DNA from: Enterocloster alcoholdehydrogenati
GTDB lineage: Bacteria > Bacillota > Clostridia > Lachnospirales > Lachnospiraceae
Direction of reading: 5' to 3'
NCBI RefSeq assembly: GCF_013282095.1
Contig: NZ_BLTJ01000003.1
Coordinates: forward strand, 62,001-126,000
DNA length: 64,000 nt
Shown here in pieces: positions 16,168 to 25,356 of this stretch. The position numbers were made by a program, and so were the translations under genes. The notes beneath the pieces are model-generated. The model was not told the DNA's origin, did not search any database, and saw only the letters and a list, made by a program, of their open reading frames with translations. Numbering within the stretch: the stretch's first letter is position 1; each line of letters starts with the position of its first letter.

Positions 16168-17535
16168 ATGTTAAACAAACTGGAAAAATGGCTGATGCCT
16201 TTAGCTGAGGCCATTGGCAGAAATAAATATCTGATGTCCGTCCGTGACGGTTTTCTGATTTCAACACCGCTTCTGATTGCAGGATCTATTTTCCTGGTAA
16301 TCGCGAATTTCCCCATTCCTGCGTGGATGGACTGGTTAAGCAGTGTGATAGTCAACAAAGAGACAGGGGAGACGCTGGCCGCCTTCCTGGCAAAGCCTTC
16401 TGACGCAACCTTTACCATCATGGCGATCTTCGCTGTTATGGGAATTGGGTATTCATTTGCGAAAAACATGAATACGAATCCGCTGTTCGGAGCCGCGGTG
16501 GCCCTTATGTCCTGGTTTCTTCTGATGCCTTACGTTGTTTCCGGCAGCGTAGAAGTGGGAGGGACTGCTCAGGCTGTTTCTCTTACAGGCCTTTCACTTG
16601 GATGGCTGGGAGCAAAAGGTATTTTCGTAGGCATCATATGTGCCTTCACCTCGGTACACATTTATGCCTGGGTAGAGCGTAAGGGCTGGGTAATCAAGAT
16701 GCCGGCGGGTGTTCCTCCTACGGTTGTGGAGTCCTTCTCCGCTTTGATTCCTGCCACTGTAGTAATGACAGTGTTCTTTATTGTGAATCTGATTTTCGGA
16801 GCCATGGGAAGCAACGCGTTCCAGATTATTTTTGAGTTCCTTCAGACTCCTCTGTTAAACCTGGGCGATACTCTGGGAGCAATGGTAATCGCATACATTT
16901 TCCTGCACTTCTTCTGGTTCTTCGGCGTAAACGGCGGTTCCGTAGTAGGTGCGGTATTTAACCCCATTCTCCAGACACTGTCTCTGGAAAACATGGAATT
17001 TTTCAGAACCGGCGCAGGCCAGGGCCATATCATCTGCCAGCAGTTCCAGGATCTGTTCGCTACCTTCGGCGGTGCAGGCTCCACACTGTCTTTAGCGATT
17101 GCCATGATCTTATTCTGTAAGTCAAAGCGTATTACAGAGCTTGGAAAGCTCTCCCTGATCCCCGGCATCTTCAACATTAACGAACCGATCATCTTCGGCC
17201 TTCCCATCGTGCTGAACCCGACCATGCTCATTCCGTTTATGCTGGTGCCTACACTGAACATTATTATTTCTTACTTTGCAATGTCTCTGGGCTTTGTGCC
17301 GATCTGCTCCGGCGTCAATATCCCATGGACCTGTCCTCTGGGCATTTCCGGTTTCTTTGCCACCAACTGGGTGGGCGGCGTGCTGCAGATCCTGCTTCTG
17401 ATCATGGGTATTATTATCTATATGCCTTTTATTAAGATCATGGATAAGCAGTATCTGAATGATGAGGCAGAGGCTGCAAAAAAGGAAGAAGAAGACGATA
17501 TTTCTCTCGATGACCTTTCCTTTGACGATCTGTAA
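16168..17535 (+). CDS. PTS lactose/cellobiose-family EIIC permease
   Basis: A 455-residue membrane permease with about ten helices. Key family segments are RDGFLISTPLLIAGSIF near the start, FFWFFGVNGGS and GIFNINEPIIFGLPIVLNP in the second half. The C-terminus is strongly acidic (KKEEEDD.., DDLSFDDL). It imports and phosphorylates a sugar, probably a beta-linked disaccharide or glycoconjugate. The genes that follow suggest an amino-sugar linked to an amino acid or peptide. Confidence 0.95.
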   Translation: MLNKLEKWLMPLAEAIGRNKYLMSVRDGFLISTPLLIAGSIFLVIANFPIPAWMDWLSSVIVNKETGETLAAFLAKPSDATFTIMAIFAVMGIGYSFAKNMNTNPLFGAAVALMSWFLLMPYVVSGSVEVGGTAQAVSLTGLSLGWLGAKGIFVGIICAFTSVHIYAWVERKGWVIKMPAGVPPTVVESFSALIPATVVMTVFFIVNLIFGAMGSNAFQIIFEFLQTPLLNLGDTLGAMVIAYIFLHFFWFFGVNGGSVVGAVFNPILQTLSLENMEFFRTGAGQGHIICQQFQDLFATFGGAGSTLSLAIAMILFCKSKRITELGKLSLIPGIFNINEPIIFGLPIVLNPTMLIPFMLVPTLNIIISYFAMSLGFVPICSGVNIPWTCPLGISGFFATNWVGGVLQILLLIMGIIIYMPFIKIMDKQYLNDEAEAAKKEEEDDISLDDLSFDDL

Positions 17536-17549
17536 GGAGGAGATATACT

Positions 17550-18071
17550 ATGAAGATCATCATGATCTACGATCAGATTCAGTCCGGCGCAGGCATTAAG
17601 GATGACCATATGCTGCCTTTGGGCGCTACCAAGGACACCGTAGGCCCTGCTGTGATGATGGAACCTTATTTAAAGAAAACAGACGGGCGGATCATCGCCA
17701 GCCTGTACTGCGGGGATGGTTTCTTTGAGGCGGATCCCGACGAGGTGAGCCGCAAGCTCTGCGCCATGGTAAACAAGTTAAAGCCCGACGTAGTGATGTG
17801 TGGTCCGGCCTTAAATTACCTGGGCTACGGGAAAATGGCTGCCCGCGTAGCGGATGATGTGATAAAAACAACAGGCATCCCGGCCCTGGCCGCCATGTCT
17901 AAGGAAAATGAAGAGACCATTGCCGCCTACAAGGATAAGATTCATATTGTGGTAACGCCGAAAAAAGGCGGAACCGGTTTAAATGAGGCCTTGGAGGGAA
18001 TGTGTGTCCTGGCAAAGGCCATGGTAGAAAAAAGCGGTGAAGCAGAAGCGGCAGCCCGGTATTGTTTCTAA
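17550..18071 (+). CDS. GrdB-like (glycine/betaine reductase B) N-terminal-domain protein
   Basis: A 173-residue protein resembling the N-terminal half of the glycine/sarcosine/betaine reductase selenoprotein B family: YDQIQSGAG at the start, SLYCGDGFF in the middle, and VVMCGPALNYLGYGKMA followed by GIPALAAMSKEN. Full GrdB proteins are about 430 residues and carry a selenocysteine in the second half. That half is missing and there is no in-frame UGA or GrdB remainder downstream. No other grd gene is nearby. Its function in a PTS operon is unknown. RBS is AAGGAGG. Confidence 0.6.
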   Translation: MKIIMIYDQIQSGAGIKDDHMLPLGATKDTVGPAVMMEPYLKKTDGRIIASLYCGDGFFEADPDEVSRKLCAMVNKLKPDVVMCGPALNYLGYGKMAARVADDVIKTTGIPALAAMSKENEETIAAYKDKIHIVVTPKKGGTGLNEALEGMCVLAKAMVEKSGEAEAAARYCF

Positions 18072-18208
18072 CCGGCACAGCGCCGGCGTGCGTAAGAAAC
18101 AGCGCCCTGCCTGTCAATGTATGCAGGGCGGATAACAGAGGGGTGCGGCGCAAAAGCCGCGCCCCTTCATACAATCTGTGTACTGCCATGGGAGCCGATG
18201 GCTCCTTT
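18072..18208 (+). repeat. Run of four hairpins inside the PTS operon
   Basis: The 169-base gap holds four successive inverted repeats: CCGGC/GCCGG (18072-18086), CGCCCTGC/GCAGGGCG (18103-18130), an 11-bp stem AGGGGTGCGGC with its complement (18139-18166), and GGAGCC/GGCTCC (18191-18205) followed by TTT. None has a long T-run. They could slow polymerase, protect mRNA ends or lower expression of the downstream genes. Confidence 0.55.
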
Positions 18209-18240
18209 GGGAAAAAGGTGAAAGAAAGGAGAACTGCCAG

Positions 18241-19197
18241 ATGTGGGGTATTATTGCAACCTGGAGAATGGCGTTAGAGGGAATTGAGAAAGCGGAAGGA
18301 ATGTTAAAGGAGGGCGGCGATGCCGGAGACGCCATTGAGGCAGCGGTTCGTGAAGTAGAGGATTTCCCATTTTACAAATCCGTCGGTTACGGCGGCCTTC
18401 CCAATGAGGAGATGGAAGTGGAGTTAGACGCGGCCTATATGGACGGAGATACGTTAGACATTGGAGCAGTAGCCGCCATTAAGGACTTCGCAAATCCTGT
18501 TTCCATTGCCAGACGTCTTTCAAAGGAGCAGGCGAACAACCTGTTAGTGGGAGAGGGCGCAGAGAAATTTGCTCACAAGGAGGGGTTTGAGCGCAAAAAT
18601 ATGCTCACGGACCGGGCCAGGATCCACTATCGCAACCGTAAAAAAGAGATGGTGCAGAGCGAGCTTAAGCCATACTCCGGCCACGATACCGTAGGTATGG
18701 TATGCCTGGATTCCAAGGGGAAGATGACCTGCGCAACCTCCACCAGCGGACTTTTCATGAAGAAAAAGGGCCGTGTGGGGGATTCGCCTATTTCCGGCTC
18801 CGGCTTCTATGTGGACAGCAAGGTAGGCGGTGCCAGTGCTACCGGACTGGGAGAAGATGTGATGAAGGGCTGCGTTTCTTATGAGATCGTCCGCCTGATG
18901 GCAGAGGGACTTCATCCTCAGGAAGCCTGCGAGAAGGCGGTGGCTCATTTTGACAGAGAGTTAAAGGAACGCCGCGGAAAGGCCGGCGATATGTCTCTGA
19001 TCGCCATGAATAATAAGGGCGAATGGGGCGTGGCTACCAATATTGAGGGATTTTCCTTCGCCGTGGCCGTGGAGGGCCAGAAACCGGCTGTATACCTGAC
19101 AAAGCAGGAAAATGGCAAATGTGTCCATGAGCTGGCTACAAAAGAGTGGATGGAAAACTATATGAAGACTCGTACCGCGCCGTTAAAGGAGCTATAA
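18241..19197 (+). CDS. Glycosylasparaginase (N4-(beta-N-acetylglucosaminyl)-L-asparaginase)
   Basis: A 318-residue N-terminal-nucleophile hydrolase. Thr150 in GHDTVGMV is the autocleavage site and nucleophile; GGLPNEEMEVELDAAYMDG near the start and the GVGDSPISGSG-like segment (RVGDSPISGSGFY) are conserved. The family splits GlcNAc-Asn into aspartate and the amino-sugar. There is no signal peptide, so it acts in the cytosol on something imported, which fits the PTS upstream. ATG 18241 follows GAAAGGAG; the upstream in-frame start adds a non-conserved leader. Confidence 0.9.
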   Translation: MWGIIATWRMALEGIEKAEGMLKEGGDAGDAIEAAVREVEDFPFYKSVGYGGLPNEEMEVELDAAYMDGDTLDIGAVAAIKDFANPVSIARRLSKEQANNLLVGEGAEKFAHKEGFERKNMLTDRARIHYRNRKKEMVQSELKPYSGHDTVGMVCLDSKGKMTCATSTSGLFMKKKGRVGDSPISGSGFYVDSKVGGASATGLGEDVMKGCVSYEIVRLMAEGLHPQEACEKAVAHFDRELKERRGKAGDMSLIAMNNKGEWGVATNIEGFSFAVAVEGQKPAVYLTKQENGKCVHELATKEWMENYMKTRTAPLKEL

Positions 19198-19211
19198 AAG
19201 GAGCAGACGCA

Positions 19212-20333
19212 ATGACAGAGGAACAGATCTTACAGAAAGTGGAAGAAGTTTCCGCAGCTATGATCGAAAGTATCAGACAAATGGTTCAGATCGACAGTAC
19301 AGAGGCCCCGGCAGAGCCGGGAGCGCCCTTTGGCCCCGGTGTGAGAAAGGCTCTGGACGCAGCGCTTGCATTGTCGGATAAGCTGGGATTTGAAACCGTG
19401 GATGTGGATCACTATATGGGGTATGCGGCGTATGGTCGGGGAGATGACTATATAGCGGCCGTAGGCCACCTGGATGTGGTTCCGGCAGGAACGGGCTGGA
19501 AGCAGCCGCCGTTTAGCGGCTATGAGAAGGACGGCGTAATCTACAGCCGTGGGGTTCTGGACAATAAGGGGCCGGTCTTTTCCTGCCTTTATGCCCTTTA
19601 TGCATTAAAGGAACTGGGCTTTGAACCGGAGCATCCCATCCGTATCCTCTTTGGCTGTGACGAGGAGACTGGCTTTAAGGATCTGGAGTATTATCTGACA
19701 AAGGAAAAGCCTCCCATCATGGGCTTTACCCCGGACTGCAAGTATCCGGTGGTCTATGCCGAGAGAGGACGGGCGCTGGTGGAGATCCGCCCGGCGTCCA
19801 TGGAGCAGTTCCTGACATTGATGAATGACTACGTGCTGAATGCAAGGAACACAGGAGAGCGATTCCACATTGATTATAAGGATGAGGAGTTCGGACAGCT
19901 GGAGATAAGAAACTACAAGGTGCTAAAAGGGGAGATACCGGCGCTGCAGTTTGCAGTCAGTTATCCAGCGGGGATAAATGCTTCACAACTGGCGGAAACT
20001 ATTCAAAAGGAGCTTCCCGATATGGAGGTACGTCTGGCGGACAATATGGATCCGGTGCGGTTTGAAAAGGACTGCTTTTTGGTAGATACCTTAAAATACG
20101 CTTACGAACGTGTTACGGGAATGGATGGAACGCCGGTCACCACCACCGGCGGCACCTACGCGAAACGGATGCCCAATATCGTTCCTTTCGGCCCCTCCTT
20201 TCCGGGCCAGAAGGGGATCGGCCATCAGCCGGATGAGTGGATGAAGGTTGAGGACATTATTACAAACGCCAAAATATACGCTTTAAGTTTGTATCGGCTG
20301 GCGGGAGAGAAGAAAGAAGGAGGAGAGGCATGA
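19212..20333 (+). CDS. M20-family dipeptidase (PepV-like)
   Basis: A 373-residue zinc peptidase. The metal-site motifs GHLDVVPAG, GVLDNKGP and GCDEETGF are all present; the C-terminal GGTYAKRMPNIVPFGP contains the second-domain ligand region. It is shorter than classic PepV (about 470), mostly in the lid domain. It likely hydrolyses a dipeptide or N-acyl amino acid in the cytosol. ATG 19212 is chosen because AAAGGAG lies before it; the longer reading overlaps the glycosylasparaginase gene. Together the two enzymes suggest use of a glycosylated Asn peptide. Confidence 0.87.
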   Translation: MTEEQILQKVEEVSAAMIESIRQMVQIDSTEAPAEPGAPFGPGVRKALDAALALSDKLGFETVDVDHYMGYAAYGRGDDYIAAVGHLDVVPAGTGWKQPPFSGYEKDGVIYSRGVLDNKGPVFSCLYALYALKELGFEPEHPIRILFGCDEETGFKDLEYYLTKEKPPIMGFTPDCKYPVVYAERGRALVEIRPASMEQFLTLMNDYVLNARNTGERFHIDYKDEEFGQLEIRNYKVLKGEIPALQFAVSYPAGINASQLAETIQKELPDMEVRLADNMDPVRFEKDCFLVDTLKYAYERVTGMDGTPVTTTGGTYAKRMPNIVPFGPSFPGQKGIGHQPDEWMKVEDIITNAKIYALSLYRLAGEKKEGGEA

Positions 20334-21061
20334 TCGAGATATGCTGCGGAAGCTATGAAGATGCTTTGGCTGCCTGGAACGGCGGGGCAGGGCGGATCGA
20401 ATTAAACAGCGCCCTGTATCTTGGAGGACTTACCCCTTCCATCGGCAGTCTGCGCCTGATTAAGGCCAATACTGGCCTGAAGGTGATCTCTATGGTACGG
20501 CCCAGGGGAGCGGGCTTTTGCTATACAGAGGCGGAGACGGAGCAGATGTTTGCAGATGCCCGTATCTTGATGGAAAACGGCAGCGACGGCCTGGCCTTTG
20601 GATTTCTCACTTTGGATGGAAAGCTTGACAGCGAAAAGACAGGCAGAATGATCGAACTGATCCATGAATTTCATGGGGAAGCGGTGATTCACCGGGCCTT
20701 TGACTGTGTAGAAGATCCTTACGAGGCCATAGAAGAGCTGATCCGCCTGGGAGCCGACCGGATCCTTACCAGCGGTCTGAAAGAGAAGGCTCATCAGGGA
20801 GCGCCTCTTTTAAAGGAGCTTCAGAAAAAATATGGAAACCAGATCCAGCTGTTGGCCGGAAGCGGCGTAAACGGGGATAATGCCAGGACGCTGATGGAGG
20901 AAACCGGGCTGACCCAGGTTCACTCCTCCTGCAGAGACTGGAAGGGGGATGCAACGACCTCTGGCCGATGGGTTAATTACTGTTTTGCCCCGGCGCCCCA
21001 TGAAAATGACTACGATGCCGTGAGCGAAGCGCTGGTAAGAAAACTGGTCGGGAGTGTGTGA
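20330..21061 (+). CDS. cutC: CutC-family TIM-barrel protein
   Basis: A 243-residue protein of the CutC family: EICCGSYEDALAAWNGGAGRIELNSAL at the start, VISMVRPRGAGFCYTEAE, and the HRAFD and ILTSG segments. CutC is named for copper homeostasis in E. coli but its biochemical function is not settled, and it often sits in sugar-use operons. It starts inside the stop of the dipeptidase gene (ATGA overlap) and ends in an overlap with the YitT gene, so it is part of this operon. Confidence 0.9.
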   Translation: MIEICCGSYEDALAAWNGGAGRIELNSALYLGGLTPSIGSLRLIKANTGLKVISMVRPRGAGFCYTEAETEQMFADARILMENGSDGLAFGFLTLDGKLDSEKTGRMIELIHEFHGEAVIHRAFDCVEDPYEAIEELIRLGADRILTSGLKEKAHQGAPLLKELQKKYGNQIQLLAGSGVNGDNARTLMEETGLTQVHSSCRDWKGDATTSGRWVNYCFAPAPHENDYDAVSEALVRKLVGSV

Positions 21062-21924
21062 TGAAAAAGAACAGTAAAGCAGTACGGTATGCGGTGACTG
21101 CCATAGCCGTAACGGTTTCCGCGCTTTTGCAGGCCTTTGCCATGGATGCCTTTTTAACGCCGGCCCAGATCCTCCCCAGCGGGTTCACGGGGGTGGCCCG
21201 CCTGGTGGAAAAGATTACCGGCCTTTTTGGGATCCATTTTTCCACCTCTCTTGGAATGATCGCTCTGAATCTTCCCGTGGCGGTCTTCTGCTACCGCCAG
21301 ATCGGAAAGAAATTCGTGATCTTTTCCATGATTCAGGTATTTCTGGCCAGTTTCTTTTTGCGGCTGTCCCTGTTTCACCCGCTGTTTGAGGATGATCTTT
21401 TAAACATCTGTTTCGGCGGATTTATCTATGGTCTTGCCATTGTGGTGGCATTAAAGGGAAATGCCTCCACGGCAGGGACGGACTTCATCGCCCTTTATGT
21501 TTCAAACCGGCTGGGGAAGGCCATCTGGCAGTATGTATTTGCCTTTAATGCAGGAATGCTCTGTATATTCGGCTACCTGTTCGGCTGGGAATATGCTGGA
21601 TATTCCATTATGTTCCAGTTTATTTCCACGAAAACCATCGACAGCTTTTACCATCGCTACAAACGGGTGACGCTCCAGGTAACTACGGAGGACCCTGACG
21701 AGGTAGTAAAGGCGTATGTAAGCCAGTACCGCCACGGGATCTCCGTTCTGGACGGACACGGAGGCTACAGCGGCAAGAAGATGAGCCTGCTGCATACGGT
21801 AGTCTCCTCCTATGAGGTTCAGGACATTGTTCATCTGATGCGTCATGTCGATCCCCATGTGATCGTGAACGTGCTGCCTACGGAGACCTTTTTTGGCGGT
21901 TTTTACCAAAAACCCATTGAATAA
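21061..21924 (+). CDS. YitT-family membrane protein
   Basis: A 287-residue protein with five to six membrane helices followed by a cytosolic DUF2179 domain (about residues 200-287, with DGHGGYSGKKMSLL and the ending VNVLPTETFFGGF). The segment DAFLTPAQILPSGFTGVARL is typical of the YitT family. Function is unknown; a transport role has been suggested. ATG 21061 overlaps the cutC stop by one base (TGATG). Confidence 0.9.
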   Translation: MKKNSKAVRYAVTAIAVTVSALLQAFAMDAFLTPAQILPSGFTGVARLVEKITGLFGIHFSTSLGMIALNLPVAVFCYRQIGKKFVIFSMIQVFLASFFLRLSLFHPLFEDDLLNICFGGFIYGLAIVVALKGNASTAGTDFIALYVSNRLGKAIWQYVFAFNAGMLCIFGYLFGWEYAGYSIMFQFISTKTIDSFYHRYKRVTLQVTTEDPDEVVKAYVSQYRHGISVLDGHGGYSGKKMSLLHTVVSSYEVQDIVHLMRHVDPHVIVNVLPTETFFGGFYQKPIE

Positions 21925-21965
21925 TCAGTTTGCGGACAAATATAATAGCAGGGAGGTATTTTATT

Positions 21966-23057
21966 ATGCATAAACTTGGAATTTCTGTTTACCCGGAGCA
22001 TTCTACACCAGAGAAGGATCTTGCTTATATGAAAATGGCTGCAAAGTACGGTTTTTCCCGTATCTTTACCTGTCTGTTATCAGCCAGCCATGATCCTGAA
22101 GTCATTAAAAAGGAATTTGGCGCCTTCGTAAAAAATGCCCATGAGCTGGGCTTTGAGGTAGCCGCCGACACAAATCCTCAGGTTTTTGAGGCTCTGGGGG
22201 CCGGACCGGAGGATCTGGCTATTTTTCATGAGCTGGGACTTGATATTATCCGTCTGGATGGCCATTTTGATGAGCGTCAGGATGTGCTTATCACCCGCAA
22301 TCCCTATGGCATCCGCATCGAGTTTAACGGAAGCTCTGACGCAGACTTAGAGCGTCTGGTGCGCCACGGGGCAGACAGACGCAACATGATCATCTGCCAC
22401 AATTTCTACCCGGAGCGATACTCCGGCTTAAGCCAGGCTGTATTTGACCGTTTTAATGAAAAATGGAGCAGTCTCGGTATGACAACCGCGGCTTTTGTAT
22501 CCAGCCAGCAGAAGGAAACCTTCGGCCCCTGGCAGGTATTTCAGGGTCTTCCTACTCTGGAGGCAGACCGCACCCTCCCCATTGACGCCCAGGTACGCCA
22601 TATGGTAGCCTGCGAGGTAATCGACGATATCCTGATTGGAAACGCCTATGCTTCTGAGGAGGAGCTTAAGGCTATGGCCTCTGTAAAGCTTACCAATACC
22701 ACCATTAAGATGGAGCCGGAAGAAGGGATTGGAGAAAGTGAGAAAAAGGCGGTTTACGGGTATTCGCACACCGGCCGCACCGATGCCAGCGAATACTATA
22801 TCCGTTCCAGTTTCCCAAGGATGGACTACAGACAGACCTCCATTCCTGCCAGAGCCTGTGATAAACCGGTGTTTACCAGAGGCGATGTGCTGGTGGTAAA
22901 TGACAATCTGGCCCACTATCGGGGAGAGGTAGAGATCGTGCTGACACAGATTGAGAATGACGGACAGAGAAATCTGGCCGGCCATATTGCAGAAACGGAC
23001 CTGCGGATCCTGGATGAGATGGAAAAGCGGCCGGATCATGTGTTTGAGATTATTTAA
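21966..23057 (+). CDS. MupG/DUF871-family 6-phospho-glycosidase
   Basis: A 363-residue protein of the DUF871 family, whose S. aureus member MupG is a 6-phospho-N-acetylmuramidase that cleaves MurNAc-6P-GlcNAc. The opening KLGISVYPEH, then YGFSRIFTCLLSA, the EIRLDG-like segment (IIRLDGHFDE), NFYPERYSGLS and FVSSQ, and the C-terminal beta domain (DVLVVNDNLAHYRGEVEIVLT) are all family features. It follows the PTS operon genes by 41 bases and would cleave the phosphorylated disaccharide brought in by the PTS. Whether the substrate is muramyl- or chitobiosyl-based is not known. RBS is GGGAGGT. Confidence 0.88.
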   Translation: MHKLGISVYPEHSTPEKDLAYMKMAAKYGFSRIFTCLLSASHDPEVIKKEFGAFVKNAHELGFEVAADTNPQVFEALGAGPEDLAIFHELGLDIIRLDGHFDERQDVLITRNPYGIRIEFNGSSDADLERLVRHGADRRNMIICHNFYPERYSGLSQAVFDRFNEKWSSLGMTTAAFVSSQQKETFGPWQVFQGLPTLEADRTLPIDAQVRHMVACEVIDDILIGNAYASEEELKAMASVKLTNTTIKMEPEEGIGESEKKAVYGYSHTGRTDASEYYIRSSFPRMDYRQTSIPARACDKPVFTRGDVLVVNDNLAHYRGEVEIVLTQIENDGQRNLAGHIAETDLRILDEMEKRPDHVFEII

Positions 23058-23109
23058 TTCCATCAGGAGTATTTTTACCGGTATGCCGCTATCATTATGG
23101 CTGCCGGCT

Positions 23110-23184
23110 GGCCCCGGCGGGATCGTACGGGAAAATCAGGTGAAAGAGACTGGTTTTTCTCATACAATCCCGTCGGGGCCTTTT
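23110..23184 (+). terminator. Terminator after the PTS/glycosylasparaginase operon
   Basis: A 14-bp stem (GGCCCCGGCGGGAT 23110-23123 with ATCCCGTCGGGGCC 23167-23180, one G-T pair), a loop with a second imperfect GAAAATCAG/CTGGTTTTTC pairing, then TTTT. It is the main feature in the 360-base gap 23058-23417. From 23185 to 23333 I see nothing supportable. Confidence 0.85.
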
Positions 23185-23333
23185 CATATTCCAGTGCTGC
23201 CGCAGAAGAGATAAAAATTCAATTTGTTTAAAGAAGAAGCTTTATCAGGGGGAGGAAGACAGCGTTGATTTTGGAGCAAATGATTGTATGGCTCCATTTA
23301 TGAAACGACAAATGGAAAAACGCTTAATATATT

Positions 23334-23361
23334 TGAAAAATCGGGGATATTATGGTATAGT
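23334..23361 (+). promoter_or_regulatory. Promoter of the rmlA-rmlB-rmlD genes
   Basis: TTGAAA (23334-23339), 16-base spacer and TATAGT (23356-23361). The start of rmlA is 57 bases after the -10. Confidence 0.65.
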
Positions 23362-23417
23362 GGGGAAAGAAATAAAGGTCAGACCCATTCTTTTTGGGAT
23401 CTGCAAGGAGGAACTAT

Positions 23418-24311
23418 ATGAAAGGGATCATACTTGCCGGAGGAAGCGGCACCAGACTTTACCCGCTGACAAAGGTTACATCCAAGCAGCTTTTGCCCAT
23501 ATACGATAAACCCATGATCTACTATCCCCTGTCGGTTCTTATGAATGCGGGGATCCGCGATATACTGATCATTTCCACACCGGAGGACACGCCCCGGTTT
23601 GAGGCGCTTTTAGGGGATGGACATCCCTTCGGCATCAACTTAAGCTACGCCGTTCAGCCAAGTCCCGACGGCCTGGCTCAGGCGTTTATTATTGGAGAGG
23701 AATTTATCGGCGGCGATTCCGTCGCCATGGTTCTGGGCGACAATATTTTCCACGGACAGGGCCTTACCAGGCGGTTAAAGGCCGCGGCTGCCAGAGAAAC
23801 GGGAGCTACCGTGTTCGGCTACTATGTGGATGACCCGGAGCGTTTCGGCATCGTGGAGTTTGATGATAAGGGAAAAGCCATTTCCATCGAGGAAAAGCCG
23901 GAGAAACCAAAGTCCAACTACTGTGTTACCGGACTGTATTTTTACGATAACCGGGTGGTGGAGTACGCAAAGAGCTTAAAGCCTTCCGCCAGAGGGGAGC
24001 TTGAGATTACGGACTTAAACCGCATCTATCTGGAAAAGGGCGAGCTGGATGTGATCCTTTTAGGCCAGGGCTTTACCTGGCTGGATACGGGAACCCATGA
24101 GTCCCTGGTTGAGGCGACCAACTTTGTAAAGACCGTGGAAACCCATCAGCACAGAAAGATTGCCTGCCTGGAGGAGATCGCCTATTTAAACGGCTGGATC
24201 ACCAGGGAGCAGGTGCTTGAAACCTACGAAGTGCTTAAGAAAAACCAGTACGGAAAGTATTTAAAGGATGTTCTGGACGGCAGATACGTAGATAAACTGA
24301 GGGAAGAATAG
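23418..24311 (+). CDS. rmlA: Glucose-1-phosphate thymidylyltransferase
   Basis: A 297-residue nucleotidyltransferase, first step of dTDP-L-rhamnose synthesis (glucose-1-phosphate + dTTP). It has [11 protein letters not shown] at residues 8-18, [26 protein letters not shown] and [10 protein letters not shown], all RmlA signatures. Length is normal. AAGGAGGA precedes ATG 23418; the upstream in-frame extension has no site. It heads an rmlA-rmlB-rmlD group; rmlC is 25 kb away at 49336. Confidence 0.97.
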   Translation: MKGIILAGGSGTRLYPLTKVTSKQLLPIYDKPMIYYPLSVLMNAGIRDILIISTPEDTPRFEALLGDGHPFGINLSYAVQPSPDGLAQAFIIGEEFIGGDSVAMVLGDNIFHGQGLTRRLKAAAARETGATVFGYYVDDPERFGIVEFDDKGKAISIEEKPEKPKSNYCVTGLYFYDNRVVEYAKSLKPSARGELEITDLNRIYLEKGELDVILLGQGFTWLDTGTHESLVEATNFVKTVETHQHRKIACLEEIAYLNGWITREQVLETYEVLKKNQYGKYLKDVLDGRYVDKLREE

Positions 24312-24333
24312 CGTTTGGAGGAATAAAAAAAAC

Positions 24334-25356
24334 ATGAAGATCATCGTTACCGGCGGAGCCGGATTTATCGGAAGCAATTTTGTACACCATATGGTAAATA
24401 AGTACCCGGATTATGAGATCATCAATCTGGATCTGCTTACCTATGCGGGCAATCTGGAGAACTTAAAGCCCGTTGAGAACAGGCCAAATTACAGATTTGT
24501 AAAGGGCGATATCGCAGATCGGACGTTCATTTTCGACCTGTTTGAGAAGGAAAAACCGGATATGGTGGTAAACTTTGCGGCTGAGAGCCACGTAGACCGT
24601 TCGATTACGGATCCTGAGGCCTTTGTGCGCACCAATGTAATGGGAACCACCACGCTGCTTGACGCCTGCCGTACCTACGGCATCAAGCGGTATCATCAGG
24701 TATCCACCGATGAGGTGTACGGCGATCTGCCTTTAGACCGCCCAGATCTCTTTTTTACGGAGACCACCCCTCTTCATACTTCCAGCCCCTATTCTTCTTC
24801 CAAGGCAGGCGCAGATCTTTTCGTTCTGGCTTACCACAGAACCTACGGGCTGCCTGTGACCGTATCCCGCTGCTCCAACAACTACGGCCCCTACCATTTT
24901 CCAGAGAAGCTGATCCCTCTGATCATCAGCCGCGCCCTGGCAGATGAGGAGCTTCCCGTATACGGAACCGGTGAAAATGTCCGCGACTGGCTCCATGTAT
25001 CCGACCACTGTGAGGCCATTGATCTGGTGATCCACAAGGGCCGCGAGGGAGAGGTATACAATATCGGCGGACACAACGAGCGCACCAACCTGGAAGTGGT
25101 AAAGACCATTTTAAAGGCTCTGGACAAGCCGGAGAGCCTGATCCGCTTTGTTACAGACCGTCCCGGCCACGATATGCGCTATGCCATCGATCCTACAAAG
25201 ATCGAGACAGAACTTGGCTGGAAACCGAAGTATAACTTTGACACAGGCATCCGGCAGACCATCCAGTGGTATCTGGACAACCAGGACTGGTGGAAGAATA
25301 TTTTAAGCGGCGAGTACAGCGGCTATTTTGACAAGATGTACGGAAACCGCCTGTAA
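24334..25356 (+). CDS. rmlB: dTDP-glucose 4,6-dehydratase
   Basis: A 340-residue short-chain dehydrogenase/reductase, second step of dTDP-rhamnose synthesis. The NAD-binding GGAGFIGSNF is at the N-terminus; STDEVYG and the YSSSKAGAD (YxxxK) catalytic motif follow, then SRCSNNYGPYHFPEKLIP. The gene is 22 bases after rmlA. Confidence 0.97.
   Translation: MKIIVTGGAGFIGSNFVHHMVNKYPDYEIINLDLLTYAGNLENLKPVENRPNYRFVKGDIADRTFIFDLFEKEKPDMVVNFAAESHVDRSITDPEAFVRTNVMGTTTLLDACRTYGIKRYHQVSTDEVYGDLPLDRPDLFFTETTPLHTSSPYSSSKAGADLFVLAYHRTYGLPVTVSRCSNNYGPYHFPEKLIPLIISRALADEELPVYGTGENVRDWLHVSDHCEAIDLVIHKGREGEVYNIGGHNERTNLEVVKTILKALDKPESLIRFVTDRPGHDMRYAIDPTKIETELGWKPKYNFDTGIRQTIQWYLDNQDWWKNILSGEYSGYFDKMYGNRL

Noticed and set aside
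17550-18240. Selenocysteine-containing GrdB with a UGA read-through
   Set aside because: The gene ends in TAA, and the following 169 bases are hairpins and do not encode the rest of GrdB.
23288-23509. A 73-codon frame before and overlapping rmlA
   Set aside because: It overlaps rmlA out of frame, spans the promoter and has no good RBS.
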